This document shows positions 46,978 to 55,647 of a stretch of 64,000 nt of DNA, one piece after another. Each line of letters starts with the position of its first letter. The stretch's first letter is position 1. The notes below the pieces were generated by a model. It was not told the origin of the DNA, searched no databases, and saw only the letters and a list, made by a program, of their open reading frames with translations. The translations under genes and the position numbers were made by a program. Source of the DNA: Streptomyces sp. AV19 (GTDB taxonomy: Bacteria > Actinomycetota > Actinomycetes > Streptomycetales > Streptomycetaceae); NCBI RefSeq assembly GCF_015999245.1, contig NZ_JAEAMR010000007.1, positions 189,855-253,854 of the forward strand, given 5' to 3'.

Positions 46978-46998
46978 TTGTCCACAGGGTGTGTACAA
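46978..46998. promoter_or_regulatory. DnaA boxes in dnaA promoter region
   Basis: TTGTCCACA (46978-46986, exact consensus) and TGTGTACAA (46990-46998) lie in opposite orientations upstream of dnaA. They fit the autoregulation of dnaA reported for streptomycetes. The 443-bp dnaA/rpmH gap (46854-47296) otherwise holds the two divergent promoters and no gene. Confidence 0.65.
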
Positions 46999-47093
46999 AT
47001 GTGCCATGCGGCGGGCGTGGCGCCCCACTCGGGCACGGTTGGCGGCTCCCTGGCCCGCGGGAGGCTACGGTGTATCCCTGGTGCGCTCCCGGT

Positions 47094-47123
47094 TTGACCG
47101 GATGGCGTAATGCCGCGTACCGT
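47094..47123 (+). promoter_or_regulatory. Candidate rpmH promoter
   Basis: TTGACC (47094-47099) and TACCGT (47118-47123) are separated by 18 bp and point toward rpmH, about 170 bp before its GTG. The match to a HrdB-type promoter is fair, not proven. Confidence 0.4.
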
Positions 47124-47296
47124 GACCAGGTCGAGTTGTCGATGGCTGCTGCCGCCTGCCTCCGATGGGCAAAGGTAACGCTCCCTTCCCGTGGAGCGCG
47201 ACCGTGAAGCGGTGCCTTGCGTACTTGAGAGCTTCTCGTGGGCGCACGGTGACAGCCGGCGATGTCCCGCCATCACACGATTCATGGAGTCCCCGA

Positions 47297-47434
47297 GTGA
47301 GCAAGCGCACCTTCCAGCCGAACAACCGCCGCCGCGCGAAGACCCACGGCTTCCGCCTGCGCATGCGCACCCGTGCCGGCCGCGCGATTCTCGCGTCCCG
47401 CCGTGGCAAGGGTCGCGCCCGCCTGTCGGCCTGA
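47297..47434 (+). CDS. rpmH: 50S ribosomal protein L34
   Basis: A 45-residue, very basic ribosomal protein: [20 protein letters not shown], then [23 protein letters not shown] 47297 gives the exact family length, with GGAG 8 nt upstream. It is divergent from dnaA and leads the rpmH-rnpA-yidD-yidC-jag cluster, the arrangement found in most bacteria. Confidence 0.97.
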   Translation: MSKRTFQPNNRRRAKTHGFRLRMRTRAGRAILASRRGKGRARLSA

Positions 47435-47459
47435 TCAGCCCGACGTCAAGGTCCATGAC

Positions 47460-47903
47460 GTGCTGCCTTCCGAGTCTCGGCTGAGGCGGCGCGAGGACTT
47501 CGCGACCGCGGTTCGCCGAGGACGCAGGGCCGGGCGCCCGCTCCTCGTCGTCCACCTCCGCAGCGGTGAAACGGACCCGCACTCACCTGGGGAAACAGCT
47601 TCCCCGGTGCGTGCGGGTTTCGTCGTGAGCAAGGCCGTGGGCGGAGCCGTGGTCCGCAACCGCGTCAAGCGGCGGCTGCGCCATCTGATGCGCGACCGGC
47701 TGGATCTGCTGCCCGCCGGTAGCCTGGTGGTGGTGCGAGCCCTGCCGGGCGCGGGCGAGGCGGACCATGGTCAGCTGGCCCGCGATCTCGATACCGCGTT
47801 GCAGCGGCTGTTGGGAGGGGCGCCGCGAAGCTGCAATCCCCCGGGGACCGGATCTCCGGTCCTCCGGAACCCCGGCCATGACCCGGGAGGGAGCGCACGG
47901 TGA
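47460..47903 (+). CDS. rnpA: Ribonuclease P protein component
   Basis: A 147-residue protein that assists the RNase P RNA in removing tRNA 5' leaders. The RNA-binding signature is [20 protein letters not shown], and [20 protein letters not shown] is the usual N-terminus. The proposed GTG 47460 lies 25 bp after rpmH. The C-terminal tail beyond LQRLLGG (about 28 residues, Pro/Gly/Asn-rich) is longer than in most RnpA. It overlaps yidD by 4 bp (GTGA). Confidence 0.93.
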   Translation: MLPSESRLRRREDFATAVRRGRRAGRPLLVVHLRSGETDPHSPGETASPVRAGFVVSKAVGGAVVRNRVKRRLRHLMRDRLDLLPAGSLVVVRALPGAGEADHGQLARDLDTALQRLLGGAPRSCNPPGTGSPVLRNPGHDPGGSAR

Positions 47904-48217
47904 AGTACCCGCTGCTGTGGTTGATCAAGCTGTACCAGTGGACCATCAGCCCCCTGCTGGGCCCGGTCTGCAAGTACTACCCCTCGTGCTCGCACTATGG
48001 CTACACGGCCATCCAGGTGCACGGCGCGATCAAAGGAACGGCGCTGACGGCCTGGCGCATCCTGCGCTGCAATCCGTGGTCGCTCGGTGGCGTCGACCAC
48101 GTACCTCCCCGGAAGCGTCCGGTCTGGCACCAGCGGCTGAGGAGCCGACTGGGCGGACACCCCGTCGTGGGGTCCGCCGCACAGCCCGAGACTCAGCCCA
48201 ACGCCCAAGGAGCCTGA
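47900..48217 (+). CDS. yidD: Membrane protein insertion efficiency factor YidD
   Basis: A 105-residue small protein with the DUF37/YidD core: [20 protein letters not shown], then [20 protein letters not shown] and [18 protein letters not shown], including three conserved cysteines. It assists YidC-dependent membrane insertion. GTG 47900 overlaps the rnpA stop by 4 bp and yidC follows at once. Confidence 0.96.
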   Translation: MKYPLLWLIKLYQWTISPLLGPVCKYYPSCSHYGYTAIQVHGAIKGTALTAWRILRCNPWSLGGVDHVPPRKRPVWHQRLRSRLGGHPVVGSAAQPETQPNAQGA

Positions 48218-48220
48218 TTC

Positions 48221-49321
48221 GTGGACACGATCCTCGGTCCTCTTTACTACGTAGTTTCCTGGATCATCGTCCAGTTCCACTCGTTCTACAGCCTGATGTT
48301 CAACGAGGACAGCGGCTGGGCGTGGGGCCTGTCCATCGTTTCGCTGGTGGTGCTCATCCGCATCTGCCTGATCCCGCTCTTCGTGAAGCAGATCAAGGCG
48401 ACGCGGAACATGCAGGCGCTCCAGCCGAAGATGAAGGCGATCCAGGAGCGCTACAAGAGCGACCGGCAGCGCCAGTCCGAAGAGATGATGAAGCTCTACA
48501 AGGAGACGGGCACCAACCCGCTCTCGAGCTGTCTCCCGATTCTGGCCCAGTCGCCCTTCTTCATCGCGCTGTACCAGGTCCTGAACCACATCGCGCAGGG
48601 CAAGACGGTCGGCTTCATCAACCAGTCGCTGCTGGACAGCGCCCGTGAGGCCCACATCTTCGGTGCCCCGCTGTCCGTGAAGTTCCTGGACAGCGCCAGC
48701 AAGGTCGAGAAGCTCGGCTCCACCCTCACCGACGTCCGGGTCGTCACGGTCGTGATGATCGTCCTGATGTCGCTGTCGCAGTTCTACACGCAGCGCCAGC
48801 TGATGACGAAGAACGTCGACCTCTCGGTGAAGACGCCGTTCATGCAGCAGCAGAAGATGCTGATGTACGTCTTCCCGATCATGTTCGCCGTCTTCGGTAT
48901 CAACTTCCCGGTCGGTGTCCTCGTCTACTGGCTGACCACCAACGTGTGGACGATGGGCCAGCAGATGTTCATCATCCGTCGCAACCCCACTCCGGGCAGC
49001 CTCGCCTACACCCAGCGCCAGGAGCGCCTGCGGGCCAAGGGCAAGCTGAAGGAGGACCCGGCCGAGGTCGAGGCCAAGAAGGTCGCCGAGGCCGCGCGGG
49101 CCGCGCGCCAGCAGCCCAAGCGGCAGACGAAGTCGAAGCGCCAGACCGGCCCGTCCGCCAGCCAGACCCCGGGCGGCCGCACCAGGGCCTCGTCCGGCAA
49201 CGGCGCCAAGGAGCCGGAGGACGGCAAGCCGCAGCAGGGCGGCGGTTCGTCCCGCGGTGCGAAGTCCGGTCAGCGCAAGGGCGGCCCCCAGCGGCCCAAG
49301 CACCCCTCGTCCAAGAAGTAA
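48221..49321 (+). CDS. yidC: Membrane protein insertase YidC
   Basis: A 366-residue Oxa1/YidC insertase that inserts proteins into the membrane with or without SecYEG. Seen: the first helix region, a cytoplasmic helical hairpin ([20 protein letters not shown]), [20 protein letters not shown] and the C-terminal helices with [21 protein letters not shown] long basic tail ([13 protein letters not shown]) probably binds ribosomes. It lacks the large periplasmic domain of Gram-negative YidC. GTG 48221 follows AAGGAG. There is a 3-bp gap after yidD. Confidence 0.97.
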   Translation: MDTILGPLYYVVSWIIVQFHSFYSLMFNEDSGWAWGLSIVSLVVLIRICLIPLFVKQIKATRNMQALQPKMKAIQERYKSDRQRQSEEMMKLYKETGTNPLSSCLPILAQSPFFIALYQVLNHIAQGKTVGFINQSLLDSAREAHIFGAPLSVKFLDSASKVEKLGSTLTDVRVVTVVMIVLMSLSQFYTQRQLMTKNVDLSVKTPFMQQQKMLMYVFPIMFAVFGINFPVGVLVYWLTTNVWTMGQQMFIIRRNPTPGSLAYTQRQERLRAKGKLKEDPAEVEAKKVAEAARAARQQPKRQTKSKRQTGPSASQTPGGRTRASSGNGAKEPEDGKPQQGGGSSRGAKSGQRKGGPQRPKHPSSKK

Positions 49322-49335
49322 TGAAGGAGTCCACC

Positions 49336-49857
49336 GTGACGGACACCCAGCACCAGACCAGTGCGGCCGCCGCCGAGGGCACCGACACGCTGTCCCGCCT
49401 GGAGCAGGAGGGCGAGATCGCGGCCGACTACCTCGAAGGTCTGCTGGACATCGCCGACCTGGACGGCGACATCGACATGGACGTCGAGGCCGACCGGGCG
49501 TCGGTGTCGATCATCAGCGACTCGACCAGCCGCGATCTGCAGAAGCTGGTGGGCCGTGACGGTGAGGTGCTGGAAGCGCTCCAGGAGCTGACCCGGCTCG
49601 CGGTCAACCGGGAGACCGGTGACCGCAGCCGTCTGATGCTCGACATCGCGGGCTTCCGGGCGCGCAAGCGCGAGGAGCTCGCCAAGCTGGGTGCGCAGGC
49701 CGTGGCGGACGCCAGGAGCAGCGGCCAGCCGGTCAAGCTGGCGCCGATGACGCCCTTCGAGCGCAAGGTCGTCCATGACGCGGTGGCCTCGGCGGGCCTG
49801 CGCAGCGAGTCCGAGGGCGAGGAGCCGCAGCGACGCGTCGTCGTCCTGCCGGCGTGA
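49336..49857 (+). CDS. jag: Jag/KhpB-like RNA-binding protein (KH-R3H)
   Basis: A 173-residue single-strand RNA-binding protein with a KH domain (KLVGRDGEVLEALQELTRLA) and a C-terminal R3H domain (LMLDIAGFRARKREELAKLG, then PMTPFERKVVHDAVA). It lacks the N-terminal Jag domain, as is normal in actinobacteria. GTG 49336 is favoured: AAGGAG lies 7 nt upstream, while ATG 49321 overlaps the yidC stop and has none. Confidence 0.93.
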   Translation: MTDTQHQTSAAAAEGTDTLSRLEQEGEIAADYLEGLLDIADLDGDIDMDVEADRASVSIISDSTSRDLQKLVGRDGEVLEALQELTRLAVNRETGDRSRLMLDIAGFRARKREELAKLGAQAVADARSSGQPVKLAPMTPFERKVVHDAVASAGLRSESEGEEPQRRVVVLPA

Positions 49858-49879
49858 CCTGACCCCACTTCCCGGTAGG

Positions 49880-49908
49880 TACGGCCCCGTCTGCTCGCAG
49901 GCGGGGCC
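49880..49908 (+). terminator. Hairpin after jag
   Basis: CGGCCCCGTCTG pairs (one mismatch) with CAGGCGGGGCCG around a CTCG loop, about 22 bp past the jag stop. It may end the rpmH-jag transcript. Confidence 0.6.
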
Positions 49909-49994
49909 GATCCTTGTCAGCCTGACTGTCGGACTCCGGAGGGAGGAGTCCGGCAGTGTCTTCGATACAACGTGGTACGGAAGGACGGTTCACC

Positions 49995-50711
49995 GTGGAA
50001 GAGGCAGCGGAGCTCCCCCCGGCGCCCCCGGAGGCACGGACGGTTTTCGGTGACCGCTTTCCGGACGCCGTTCGTTATGCCGAGCTGCTGGCCGACGCGG
50101 GCGTCCGGCGCGGTCTGATCGGCCCCCGTGAGGTTCCCCGGCTGTGGGAACGCCATCTGCTGAACTGCGCGGTGCTCTCCGAGGCCGTGCCCGAGGGCGT
50201 CTCGGTGTGCGACGTGGGCTCGGGCGCCGGACTGCCGGGCATCCCGCTGGCCCTGGTCCGTCCCGACCTCCAGATCACGTTGTTGGAACCGCTGCTGCGG
50301 CGCACCACGTTCCTCTCCGAGGTCGTCGAGCTGCTGGGACTGGACCATGTCACGGTCGTCCGCGGCCGGGCGGAGGAGGTCCTGGGCAAGCTGCAGCCGG
50401 TGCACGTGGTGACGGCGCGGGCGGTGGCCCCGCTGGACCGGCTCGCCGGCTGGGGCGTGCCGCTGCTGCGGCCGTACGGCGAGATGCTGGCCCTCAAGGG
50501 GGACACGGCCGAGGAGGAGCTCAAGGGCGCCCGGGCGGCGCTGAGCAAGCTCGGCGTGGAGCGGACCTCGGTGCTTCAGGTCGGCCAGGGGGTGGTGGAC
50601 CCGCCGTCGACGCTGGTGCGGGTCGAGGTCGGCGAGAGCCCCGGTGGTGTGCGCTTCGCGGCCAAGCGGGCCAAGGCGGCCCGGGTGAGCCGCACGCGGC
50701 GCCGGCGCTGA
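49995..50711 (+). CDS. rsmG: 16S rRNA (guanine527-N7)-methyltransferase RsmG/GidB
   Basis: A 238-residue SAM-dependent enzyme that methylates G527 in the 530 loop of 16S rRNA; loss gives low-level streptomycin resistance. SAM motif: VCDVGSGAGLPGIPLALVRP. Also seen: PREVPRLWERHLLNCAVL, VVTARAVAPLDRLAGW and a basic C-terminus. Two GTG starts are possible. 49995 (GGAAGGA upstream) gives a normal-length protein; 49956 (GGGAGGAG upstream) would add 13 residues. Confidence 0.93.
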   Translation: MEEAAELPPAPPEARTVFGDRFPDAVRYAELLADAGVRRGLIGPREVPRLWERHLLNCAVLSEAVPEGVSVCDVGSGAGLPGIPLALVRPDLQITLLEPLLRRTTFLSEVVELLGLDHVTVVRGRAEEVLGKLQPVHVVTARAVAPLDRLAGWGVPLLRPYGEMLALKGDTAEEELKGARAALSKLGVERTSVLQVGQGVVDPPSTLVRVEVGESPGGVRFAAKRAKAARVSRTRRRR

Positions 50712-50806
50712 ATCCGGCGGACGGCTCCGGGCGTGCTCCATACAAGCTGACTGACGTATACGTCACGGAGTGTCGCGTCAAGCGTGCGGTGTGTCACATG
50801 CATCGT

Positions 50807-50820
50807 GTTTCACGTGAAAC
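50807..50820. other. parS: parS site 1
   Basis: A perfect GTTTCACGTGAAAC, the streptomycete ParB-binding sequence, upstream of parA. Confidence 0.95.
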
Positions 50821-50909
50821 ATCGCTCCTTGTTGCAGGGAATCATCGGCCGCGGCCGGGCGGCCGCGGCGCGTGATCGCCGGACGGTCGATGCCGTGGAG
50901 CCGTCGCCG

Positions 50910-50939
50910 GTATCCACAGGCATGGTGGATTCATCCACA
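50910..50939. other. DnaA boxes upstream of parA
   Basis: GTATCCACA (50910-50918) and TCATCCACA (50931-50939) lie in direct orientation 21 bp apart, between parS 1 and the parA start. They could connect DnaA to parAB expression. Binding is inferred. Confidence 0.55.
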
Positions 50940-50975
50940 GGGAAGTGGGCCTCACTGGTTCGCAGCCCGGGAAAC

Positions 50976-52049
50976 ATGGCAGGCTCTCCACATCGCGAGC
51001 CTGATGTCGAGGAGAGTGAATCCTTGCGGTCCGACGCCAATATCGCGGGGCCGATGGCCGACCCGGTCCCCGGCCCCCGTCCCGCCGACTCCGAATCGGT
51101 GCCCGCTCCCGCGGGTGCCGACGGGGCCGTTTCACGTGAAACCGCGCCGCATGCCGGGGCGGGACGGGAAATCCCACCCCAGATGCCACGGCCGGAGCAG
51201 ACCCGGGTGATGGTGGTCGCCAACCAGAAGGGCGGGGTCGGCAAGACCACGACCACGGTAAACCTGGCCGCTTCTCTGGCGCTGCACGGCAACCGGGTGC
51301 TGGTGGTGGACCTCGACCCGCAGGGCAATGCCTCGACGGCGCTGGGCATCGACCACCACGCCGAGGTGCCGTCGATCTATGACGTGCTGGTGGACCAGAA
51401 GCAACTGTCCGAGGTGGTGCAGCCCGTCCGGGATGTGGAGGGGCTCTTCTGCGCACCCGCCACCATCGACCTGGCCGGCGCCGAGATCGAGCTCGTCTCC
51501 CTCGTGGCGCGCGAGAGCCGGCTGGATCGGGCCGTCAAGGCGTATGAGCAGCCGCTGGACTACATCCTGATCGACTGTCCGCCCTCGCTGGGGCTGCTGA
51601 CGGTCAATGCCCTGGTCGCGGGCGCCGAGGTGCTGATCCCCATTCAGTGCGAGTACTACGCGCTGGAGGGCCTGGGACAGCTGCTGCGGAACGTCGAGCT
51701 CGTGCGGGGTCACCTGAACCCCGAGCTGCATGTTTCGACGATCCTGTTGACCATGTACGACGGGCGGACCCGGCTCGCCTCCCAGGTGGCCGACGAGGTG
51801 CGCAGCCACTTTGGCCAGGAGGTGCTCCGGACCAGCATTCCGCGCTCGGTCCGCATCTCCGAGGCGCCCAGCTACGGCCAGACGGTGCTCACCTACGACC
51901 CGGGTTCCAGCGGCGCGTTGTCGTACCTGGAGGCCGCCCGGGAGATCGCGCTCCGGGGAATCGGCGTGCAGTACGACGGCGACAGGGCCCATATGGTGGG
52001 CCGTCAGCAACAGCATGACCAGCACAGCATGTCGGAGGGGCTGCAGTGA
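50976..52049 (+). CDS. parA: Chromosome partitioning ATPase ParA
   Basis: A 357-residue Walker-type ATPase that binds DNA non-specifically and organises ParB-parS complexes along hyphae during sporulation. An N-terminal low-complexity region is followed by the deviant Walker [17 protein letters not shown], the Walker A' motif [11 protein letters not shown] and [19 protein letters not shown] 50976 gives [14 protein letters not shown], the usual N-terminus. The open frame extends back to 50784 over parS 1 and the DnaA boxes and is not favoured. Residues 52-56 (VSRET) are encoded by parS 2. It is coupled to parB by a 4-bp overlap. Confidence 0.93.
   Translation: MAGSPHREPDVEESESLRSDANIAGPMADPVPGPRPADSESVPAPAGADGAVSRETAPHAGAGREIPPQMPRPEQTRVMVVANQKGGVGKTTTTVNLAASLALHGNRVLVVDLDPQGNASTALGIDHHAEVPSIYDVLVDQKQLSEVVQPVRDVEGLFCAPATIDLAGAEIELVSLVARESRLDRAVKAYEQPLDYILIDCPPSLGLLTVNALVAGAEVLIPIQCEYYALEGLGQLLRNVELVRGHLNPELHVSTILLTMYDGRTRLASQVADEVRSHFGQEVLRTSIPRSVRISEAPSYGQTVLTYDPGSSGALSYLEAAREIALRGIGVQYDGDRAHMVGRQQQHDQHSMSEGLQ
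51129..51142. other. parS: parS site 2 (inside parA)
   Basis: A perfect GTTTCACGTGAAAC within the parA coding region, read as VSRET. Confidence 0.95.
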
Positions 52050-53173
52050 GCGAGCGACGTAGAGGACTGGGCCGTGGGCTCGGTGCGCTGATCCCGGCGG
52101 CGCCCAAGGGGACGGAGATCGGTGCACCCGCGGTGGGGCCCGGTGCGACGTCCCCCACCGCGATGCCGCTGTTGACCGCCGACCGGGTGGCGGCGACGCA
52201 GATCGCCGAGAAGGTGCCCGACCCCGCCCCGGTGCCCGATCATGTCGTGGCCGAGGCGACCGGTGCTGAGAAGCCCGCGGCCGCCGAGACAGTGGCGGGG
52301 GCGCATTTCGCGGAGCTCCCACTGGACTCCATCACTCCGAACCCCCGTCAGCCCCGCGAGGTGTTCGACGAGGACGCCCTGGCGGAGCTGGTCACCTCCA
52401 TCCGTGAGGTGGGGCTCCTCCAGCCCGTCGTCGTCCGGCAGCTGGGTCCTGAGCGCTATGAGCTCATCATGGGCGAGCGGCGCTGGCGTGCCTGCCGTGA
52501 GGCCGGTCTGGAGAAGATTCCCGCCATCGTCCGGGCCACGGAGGACGAGAAGCTCCTCCTGGACGCACTGCTGGAGAACCTCCACCGTGCCCAGCTCAAC
52601 CCGCTGGAGGAGGCCGCGGCCTACGACCAGTTGCTCAAGGACTTCTCCTGCACGCACGACGAGCTCGCGGATCGCATCGGCCGCTCGCGGTCCCAGGTCT
52701 CCAACACCCTCCGGCTGCTGAAGCTTTCGCCGGAGGTGCAGCTGCGGCTGGCTTCCGGTGTGCTCTCCGCCGGTCACGGCCGGGCGCTGCTCTCGGTCGA
52801 CGACGCGCAGGAGCAGGAGAAGCTTGCCCGCCGCATCGTGGCGGAGGGCCTCTCCGTGCGTTCGGTGGAAGAGATCGTCCAGTTGATGGGGTCGCGGACG
52901 AAGAAGTCGTCGAGGGCCAAGGGGCCTCGGGCGGGTGCCCGGGTCTCCCCGGCGCTGAGCGATCTGGCGTCGCGGCTGTCGGACCGTTTCGACACCCGGG
53001 TGAAGGTGGACCTCGGGCAGAAGAAGGGGAAGATCGTCGTCGAGTTCGCCTCGATCGAGGATCTGGAGCGGATCCTGGGAGCCCTCGCTCCCGGTGAGGG
53101 CGGGGTGCTGGAACAGAAGCTCTCCGAGGATGCTTCCGACGAGGCAGCGTCGGACGAGAGCAAGGACCAGTAG
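52046..53173 (+). CDS. parB: Chromosome partitioning protein ParB
   Basis: A 375-residue CTPase/DNA-binding protein that loads at parS and spreads. Seen: an N-terminal [13 protein letters not shown] segment for ParA contact; the CTP-binding N-domain with [18 protein letters not shown] and the GERRWRACR box ([15 protein letters not shown]); the helix-turn-helix [20 protein letters not shown]; and a C-terminal dimerisation domain ([19 protein letters not shown]). GTG 52046 overlaps parA (GTGA). A degenerate parS lies just after the stop. Confidence 0.97.
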   Translation: MSERRRGLGRGLGALIPAAPKGTEIGAPAVGPGATSPTAMPLLTADRVAATQIAEKVPDPAPVPDHVVAEATGAEKPAAAETVAGAHFAELPLDSITPNPRQPREVFDEDALAELVTSIREVGLLQPVVVRQLGPERYELIMGERRWRACREAGLEKIPAIVRATEDEKLLLDALLENLHRAQLNPLEEAAAYDQLLKDFSCTHDELADRIGRSRSQVSNTLRLLKLSPEVQLRLASGVLSAGHGRALLSVDDAQEQEKLARRIVAEGLSVRSVEEIVQLMGSRTKKSSRAKGPRAGARVSPALSDLASRLSDRFDTRVKVDLGQKKGKIVVEFASIEDLERILGALAPGEGGVLEQKLSEDASDEAASDESKDQ

Positions 53174-53206
53174 GCGCCTTCTTTCGGCCCTCCAGGGGCG
53201 GCTTGT

Positions 53207-53220
53207 GTTTCACGTGGAAC
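53207..53220. other. parS: Degenerate parS site
   Basis: GTTTCACGTGGAAC has one change from the perfect palindrome, 33 bp after the parB stop. It probably binds ParB with lower affinity. Confidence 0.7.
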
Positions 53221-53349
53221 ACAAGCCGCCCCTTTGCCTTTGTCGACTGTCGGCCCAATCGCCGTGTGGATACGATGCGTTGAGGTATGGCACAACCACG
53301 TCGGACACGCTGTCGCAGTTCATGTCGCAGTTCACGGAGGGGCGAGGCC

Positions 53350-53607
53350 ATGCGAACGGTGAGCCGGACCGGATGGGTGGCGACGGGGCTGGGGCTGGGG
53401 GCAGTCGGCGGATTCGTCGGCGGCCTGCTCAGGGAGCGCAGTGTGCTGAGCGCCAACCGGGACGCGGCACGCGCAGGAAGCGAGGATCTGGCTCGATGGG
53501 GCGTCGGCTCGTACCGCTCACTCTGGACAATCTCCCGGATCTCCCGAAGCGCTGTCGCGCCTGCGTCTTCTGGGAGCTGGACCCCGTCAGCGGCGAGGCC
53601 GCGCTGA
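53350..53607 (+). CDS. Small hydrophobic ORF overlapping the GNAT gene (uncertain)
   Basis: An 85-residue frame starting ATG 53350 with GAGGGGCGAGG upstream. It encodes one glycine-rich membrane helix (GWVATGLGLGAVGGFVGGLL) and a short charged segment. It then continues through the first 112 nt of the GNAT gene in another frame, where the translation is Ser/Arg-rich and looks like shadow sequence. The helix and ribosome site are suggestive, but the long overlap argues against it. It may instead be a leader whose translation affects the GNAT gene. Confidence 0.35.
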   Translation: MRTVSRTGWVATGLGLGAVGGFVGGLLRERSVLSANRDAARAGSEDLARWGVGSYRSLWTISRISRSAVAPASSGSWTPSAARPR

Positions 53608-54113
53608 GAGCCGGCCGTCCGGAACTGGAGAAGGAAGCCTGGATCTCGGCCGTGCTACTGGAGTGGGGCTCGTGCGGCCGCGTCGTCTACGTCGACGACG
53701 AACCGGTCGGCTTCGTGCTCTACGCGCCTCCGGCGTATGTTCCCCGGTCCACGGCCTTCCCCACCAGTCCCGTGGCCGCGGACGCGGTGCAGTTGACCAC
53801 TGCCTGGCTGATGCCGCGCTTCCAGGGGCAGGGACTTGGCCGGGTAATGGTGCAGACGGTCGCCAAGGACGTGCTCCGGCGGGGGTTCAAGGCCATCGAG
53901 GCTTTCGGCGACGCCCGGTGGAAGGAGCCGGCATGCGTGCTGCCGGCGGAGCACCTGCTGGCGGTCGGGTTCAAGACCGTGCGGCAGCATCCCCGGTATC
54001 CACGGCTGCGGCTGGAGCTGCGTTCGGCGCTCTCCTGGAAGGAAGACGTCGAACTGGCTCTGGACCGGCTGCTCGGGGCGGTCCAGAAGGAGCCCGCGCT
54101 GAGGCCGTTGTGA
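53496..54113 (+). CDS. GNAT-family N-acetyltransferase
   Basis: A 205-residue acetyltransferase of the GNAT fold, using acetyl-CoA. The acetyl-CoA loop is MPRFQGQGLGRVMVQTVAKD, preceded by VDDEPVGFVLYAPPAYVPRS. The N-terminal CRACVFWELDP resembles proteins of the same locus in other streptomycetes. ATG 53496 is preceded by GAGG at about 10 nt; the open frame before it is untranslated leader. The substrate is not predictable. It converges with trxA across a very long hairpin. Confidence 0.85.
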   Translation: MGRRLVPLTLDNLPDLPKRCRACVFWELDPVSGEAALRAGRPELEKEAWISAVLLEWGSCGRVVYVDDEPVGFVLYAPPAYVPRSTAFPTSPVAADAVQLTTAWLMPRFQGQGLGRVMVQTVAKDVLRRGFKAIEAFGDARWKEPACVLPAEHLLAVGFKTVRQHPRYPRLRLELRSALSWKEDVELALDRLLGAVQKEPALRPL

Positions 54114-54161
54114 CATGAAACAGGGGCTGTCTCCCATGGGAGACAGCCCCTGTTTCATGTC
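54112..54161. terminator. Bidirectional terminator: 24-bp perfect inverted repeat
   Basis: GACATGAAACAGGGGCTGTC begins a 24-bp arm repeated exactly in inverted form with only AT between. It lies between convergent GNAT and trxA, and parS 4 begins 5 bp to its right. Confidence 0.85.
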
Positions 54162-54165
54162 CGCC

Positions 54166-54179
54166 GTTTCACGTGAAAC
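54166..54179. other. parS: parS site 4
   Basis: A perfect GTTTCACGTGAAAC, 14 bp downstream of the trxA stop. Confidence 0.95.
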
Positions 54180-54192
54180 GGCGACTGCGTTC

Positions 54193-54519
54193 TCACTGAC
54201 CGATGAACTCGTCCAGGTCGCGCTCCAGCGCAGCCTTCGCCTTGGCGCCGACGATCGTCTTGACGACCTCGCCGCCCTTGTAAACGTTGAGGGTCGGGAT
54301 CGACATGACGCCGTACTTGGCGGCGGTGGTGGGGTTCTCGTCGATGTTGAGCTTGACGACCTCGAGCTTGTCACCGTGCTCGGCGGCGATGGCCTCGAGC
54401 GAAGGGGCGATCTGGCGGCACGGACCGCACCACTCGGCCCAGAACTCCAACAGGACGGGCTTGTTGCTCTTCAGGACGTCCTCGTCGAAGGACGCGTCGG
54501 TCACGGCCTTGAGAGCCAT
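54193..54519 (-). CDS. trxA: Thioredoxin
   Basis: A 108-residue thioredoxin, a cytoplasmic disulfide reductant. The active site is FWAEWCGPCRQIAPS, followed by the cis-proline motif VMSIPTLNVYKGG. The length and motifs are standard. ATG 54519 has a strong AAGGAGA upstream. It lies 41 bp downstream of trxB and is probably expressed with it under SigR control. Confidence 0.97.
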   Translation of the reverse strand: MALKAVTDASFDEDVLKSNKPVLLEFWAEWCGPCRQIAPSLEAIAAEHGDKLEVVKLNIDENPTTAAKYGVMSIPTLNVYKGGEVVKTIVGAKAKAALERDLDEFIGQ

Positions 54520-54560
54520 TGTGCGGTCTCCTTGGATCTTTTTGTGCGGAGGGGGGTTGA

Positions 54561-55529
54561 TCAGGCGGTCTGCTCGGGCTCGCGGAGGTTCACGCCGTCG
54601 CCGAGGGCGGCGAGGAAGCGCTCCGCGTCCAGGGCGGCGGAGCAGCCGGTGCCCGCGGCCGTGATCGCCTGGCGGTAGGTGTGGTCCACGACGTCACCGG
54701 CGGCGAAGACGCCCGTGAGGTTGGTCCGGGTGCTGGGGGACTCGACCTTGAGGTAGCCCTCGTCGTCCAGCTCCAGCTGGCCCTTGAAGAGCTCGGTGCG
54801 GGGGTCGTGGCCGACGGCGATGAAGAGACCCTCGACCGGCAGCTCGGAGGTCTCGCCCGTCTTGACGTCGCGCAGGGTCAGCCCGGTGAGCTTGTTCTCG
54901 CCGTGGATCTCGGCGATCTCGCTGTTCCACACGAAGGAGATCTTCGGGTCGGCGAAGGCGCGGTCCTGCATCGCCTTGCTCGCGCGCAGGGCGTCACGGC
55001 GGTGGACGATGGTGACGGTCTTGGCGAAGCGGGAGAGGAAGGTGGCCTCCTCCATCGCGGTGTCGCCGCCGCCGACCACGACGATGTCCTTCTCCTTGAA
55101 GAAGAAGCCGTCGCACGTGGCGCACCAGGAGATGCCGCGGCCGGACAGCTCGTCCTCGCGGGGCAGGCCCAGCTTGCGGTGCTGGGAGCCGGTGGCGACG
55201 ATGACGGCCTTGGCGCGGTGGACGGTGCCGGCGGAGTCGGTGACCGTCTTGATGTCCTCGCTGAGGTCGACCGCCGTGATGTCGTCGGGGATCAGTTCGG
55301 CGCCGAAGCGCTCGGCCTGGGCCCGCATGTTGTCCATGAGGTCGGGGCCCATGATGCCCTCGCGGAAGCCCGGGAAGTTCTCCACGTCGGTGGTTTCCAT
55401 CAGCGCACCACCGGCGGTCACGGAGCCCTCGAAGACCAGTGGCTTGAGGGAGGCGCGGGCGGTGTAGAGCGCCGCCGTGTAGCCCGCGGGCCCGGAGCCG
55501 ATGATGATCACGTTGCGGACGTCGCTCAC
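54561..55529 (-). CDS. trxB: Thioredoxin reductase
   Basis: A 322-residue flavoenzyme passing electrons from NADPH to thioredoxin. FAD motif: [20 protein letters not shown]. The redox-active pair is in [10 protein letters not shown], the NADPH motif is [13 protein letters not shown] and the C-terminal FAD motif is [19 protein letters not shown] 55529. A SigR-type promoter lies about 60-85 bp upstream, so the operon should respond to thiol oxidation. Confidence 0.97.
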   Translation of the reverse strand: MSDVRNVIIIGSGPAGYTAALYTARASLKPLVFEGSVTAGGALMETTDVENFPGFREGIMGPDLMDNMRAQAERFGAELIPDDITAVDLSEDIKTVTDSAGTVHRAKAVIVATGSQHRKLGLPREDELSGRGISWCATCDGFFFKEKDIVVVGGGDTAMEEATFLSRFAKTVTIVHRRDALRASKAMQDRAFADPKISFVWNSEIAEIHGENKLTGLTLRDVKTGETSELPVEGLFIAVGHDPRTELFKGQLELDDEGYLKVESPSTRTNLTGVFAAGDVVDHTYRQAITAAGTGCSAALDAERFLAALGDGVNLREPEQTA

Positions 55530-55589
55530 TGGTTTCTTCCTTGTCTCTGCCGACTTGCTGCCTGGTCCTTGCTGGGTCTCACCCCACCC

Positions 55590-55615
55590 AACGGATCCTA
55601 CGGGGCGAGCATTCC
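55590..55615 (-). promoter_or_regulatory. SigR-type promoter of trxBA
   Basis: GGAAT (minus strand, 55615-55611), an 18-bp spacer, then GTT (55592-55590). This is the SigR consensus known for S. coelicolor trxBp1. A TAGGAT -10-like hexamer in the spacer could serve a second, vegetative promoter. Confidence 0.8.
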
Positions 55616-55647
55616 CCCAGGGGCATCGCAGCGGTCGGCGAGACGGC

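Noticed and set aside
50784..50975. Longer parA start at 50784
   Set aside because: It would make parS 1 and two DnaA boxes coding and adds 64 residues without family similarity.
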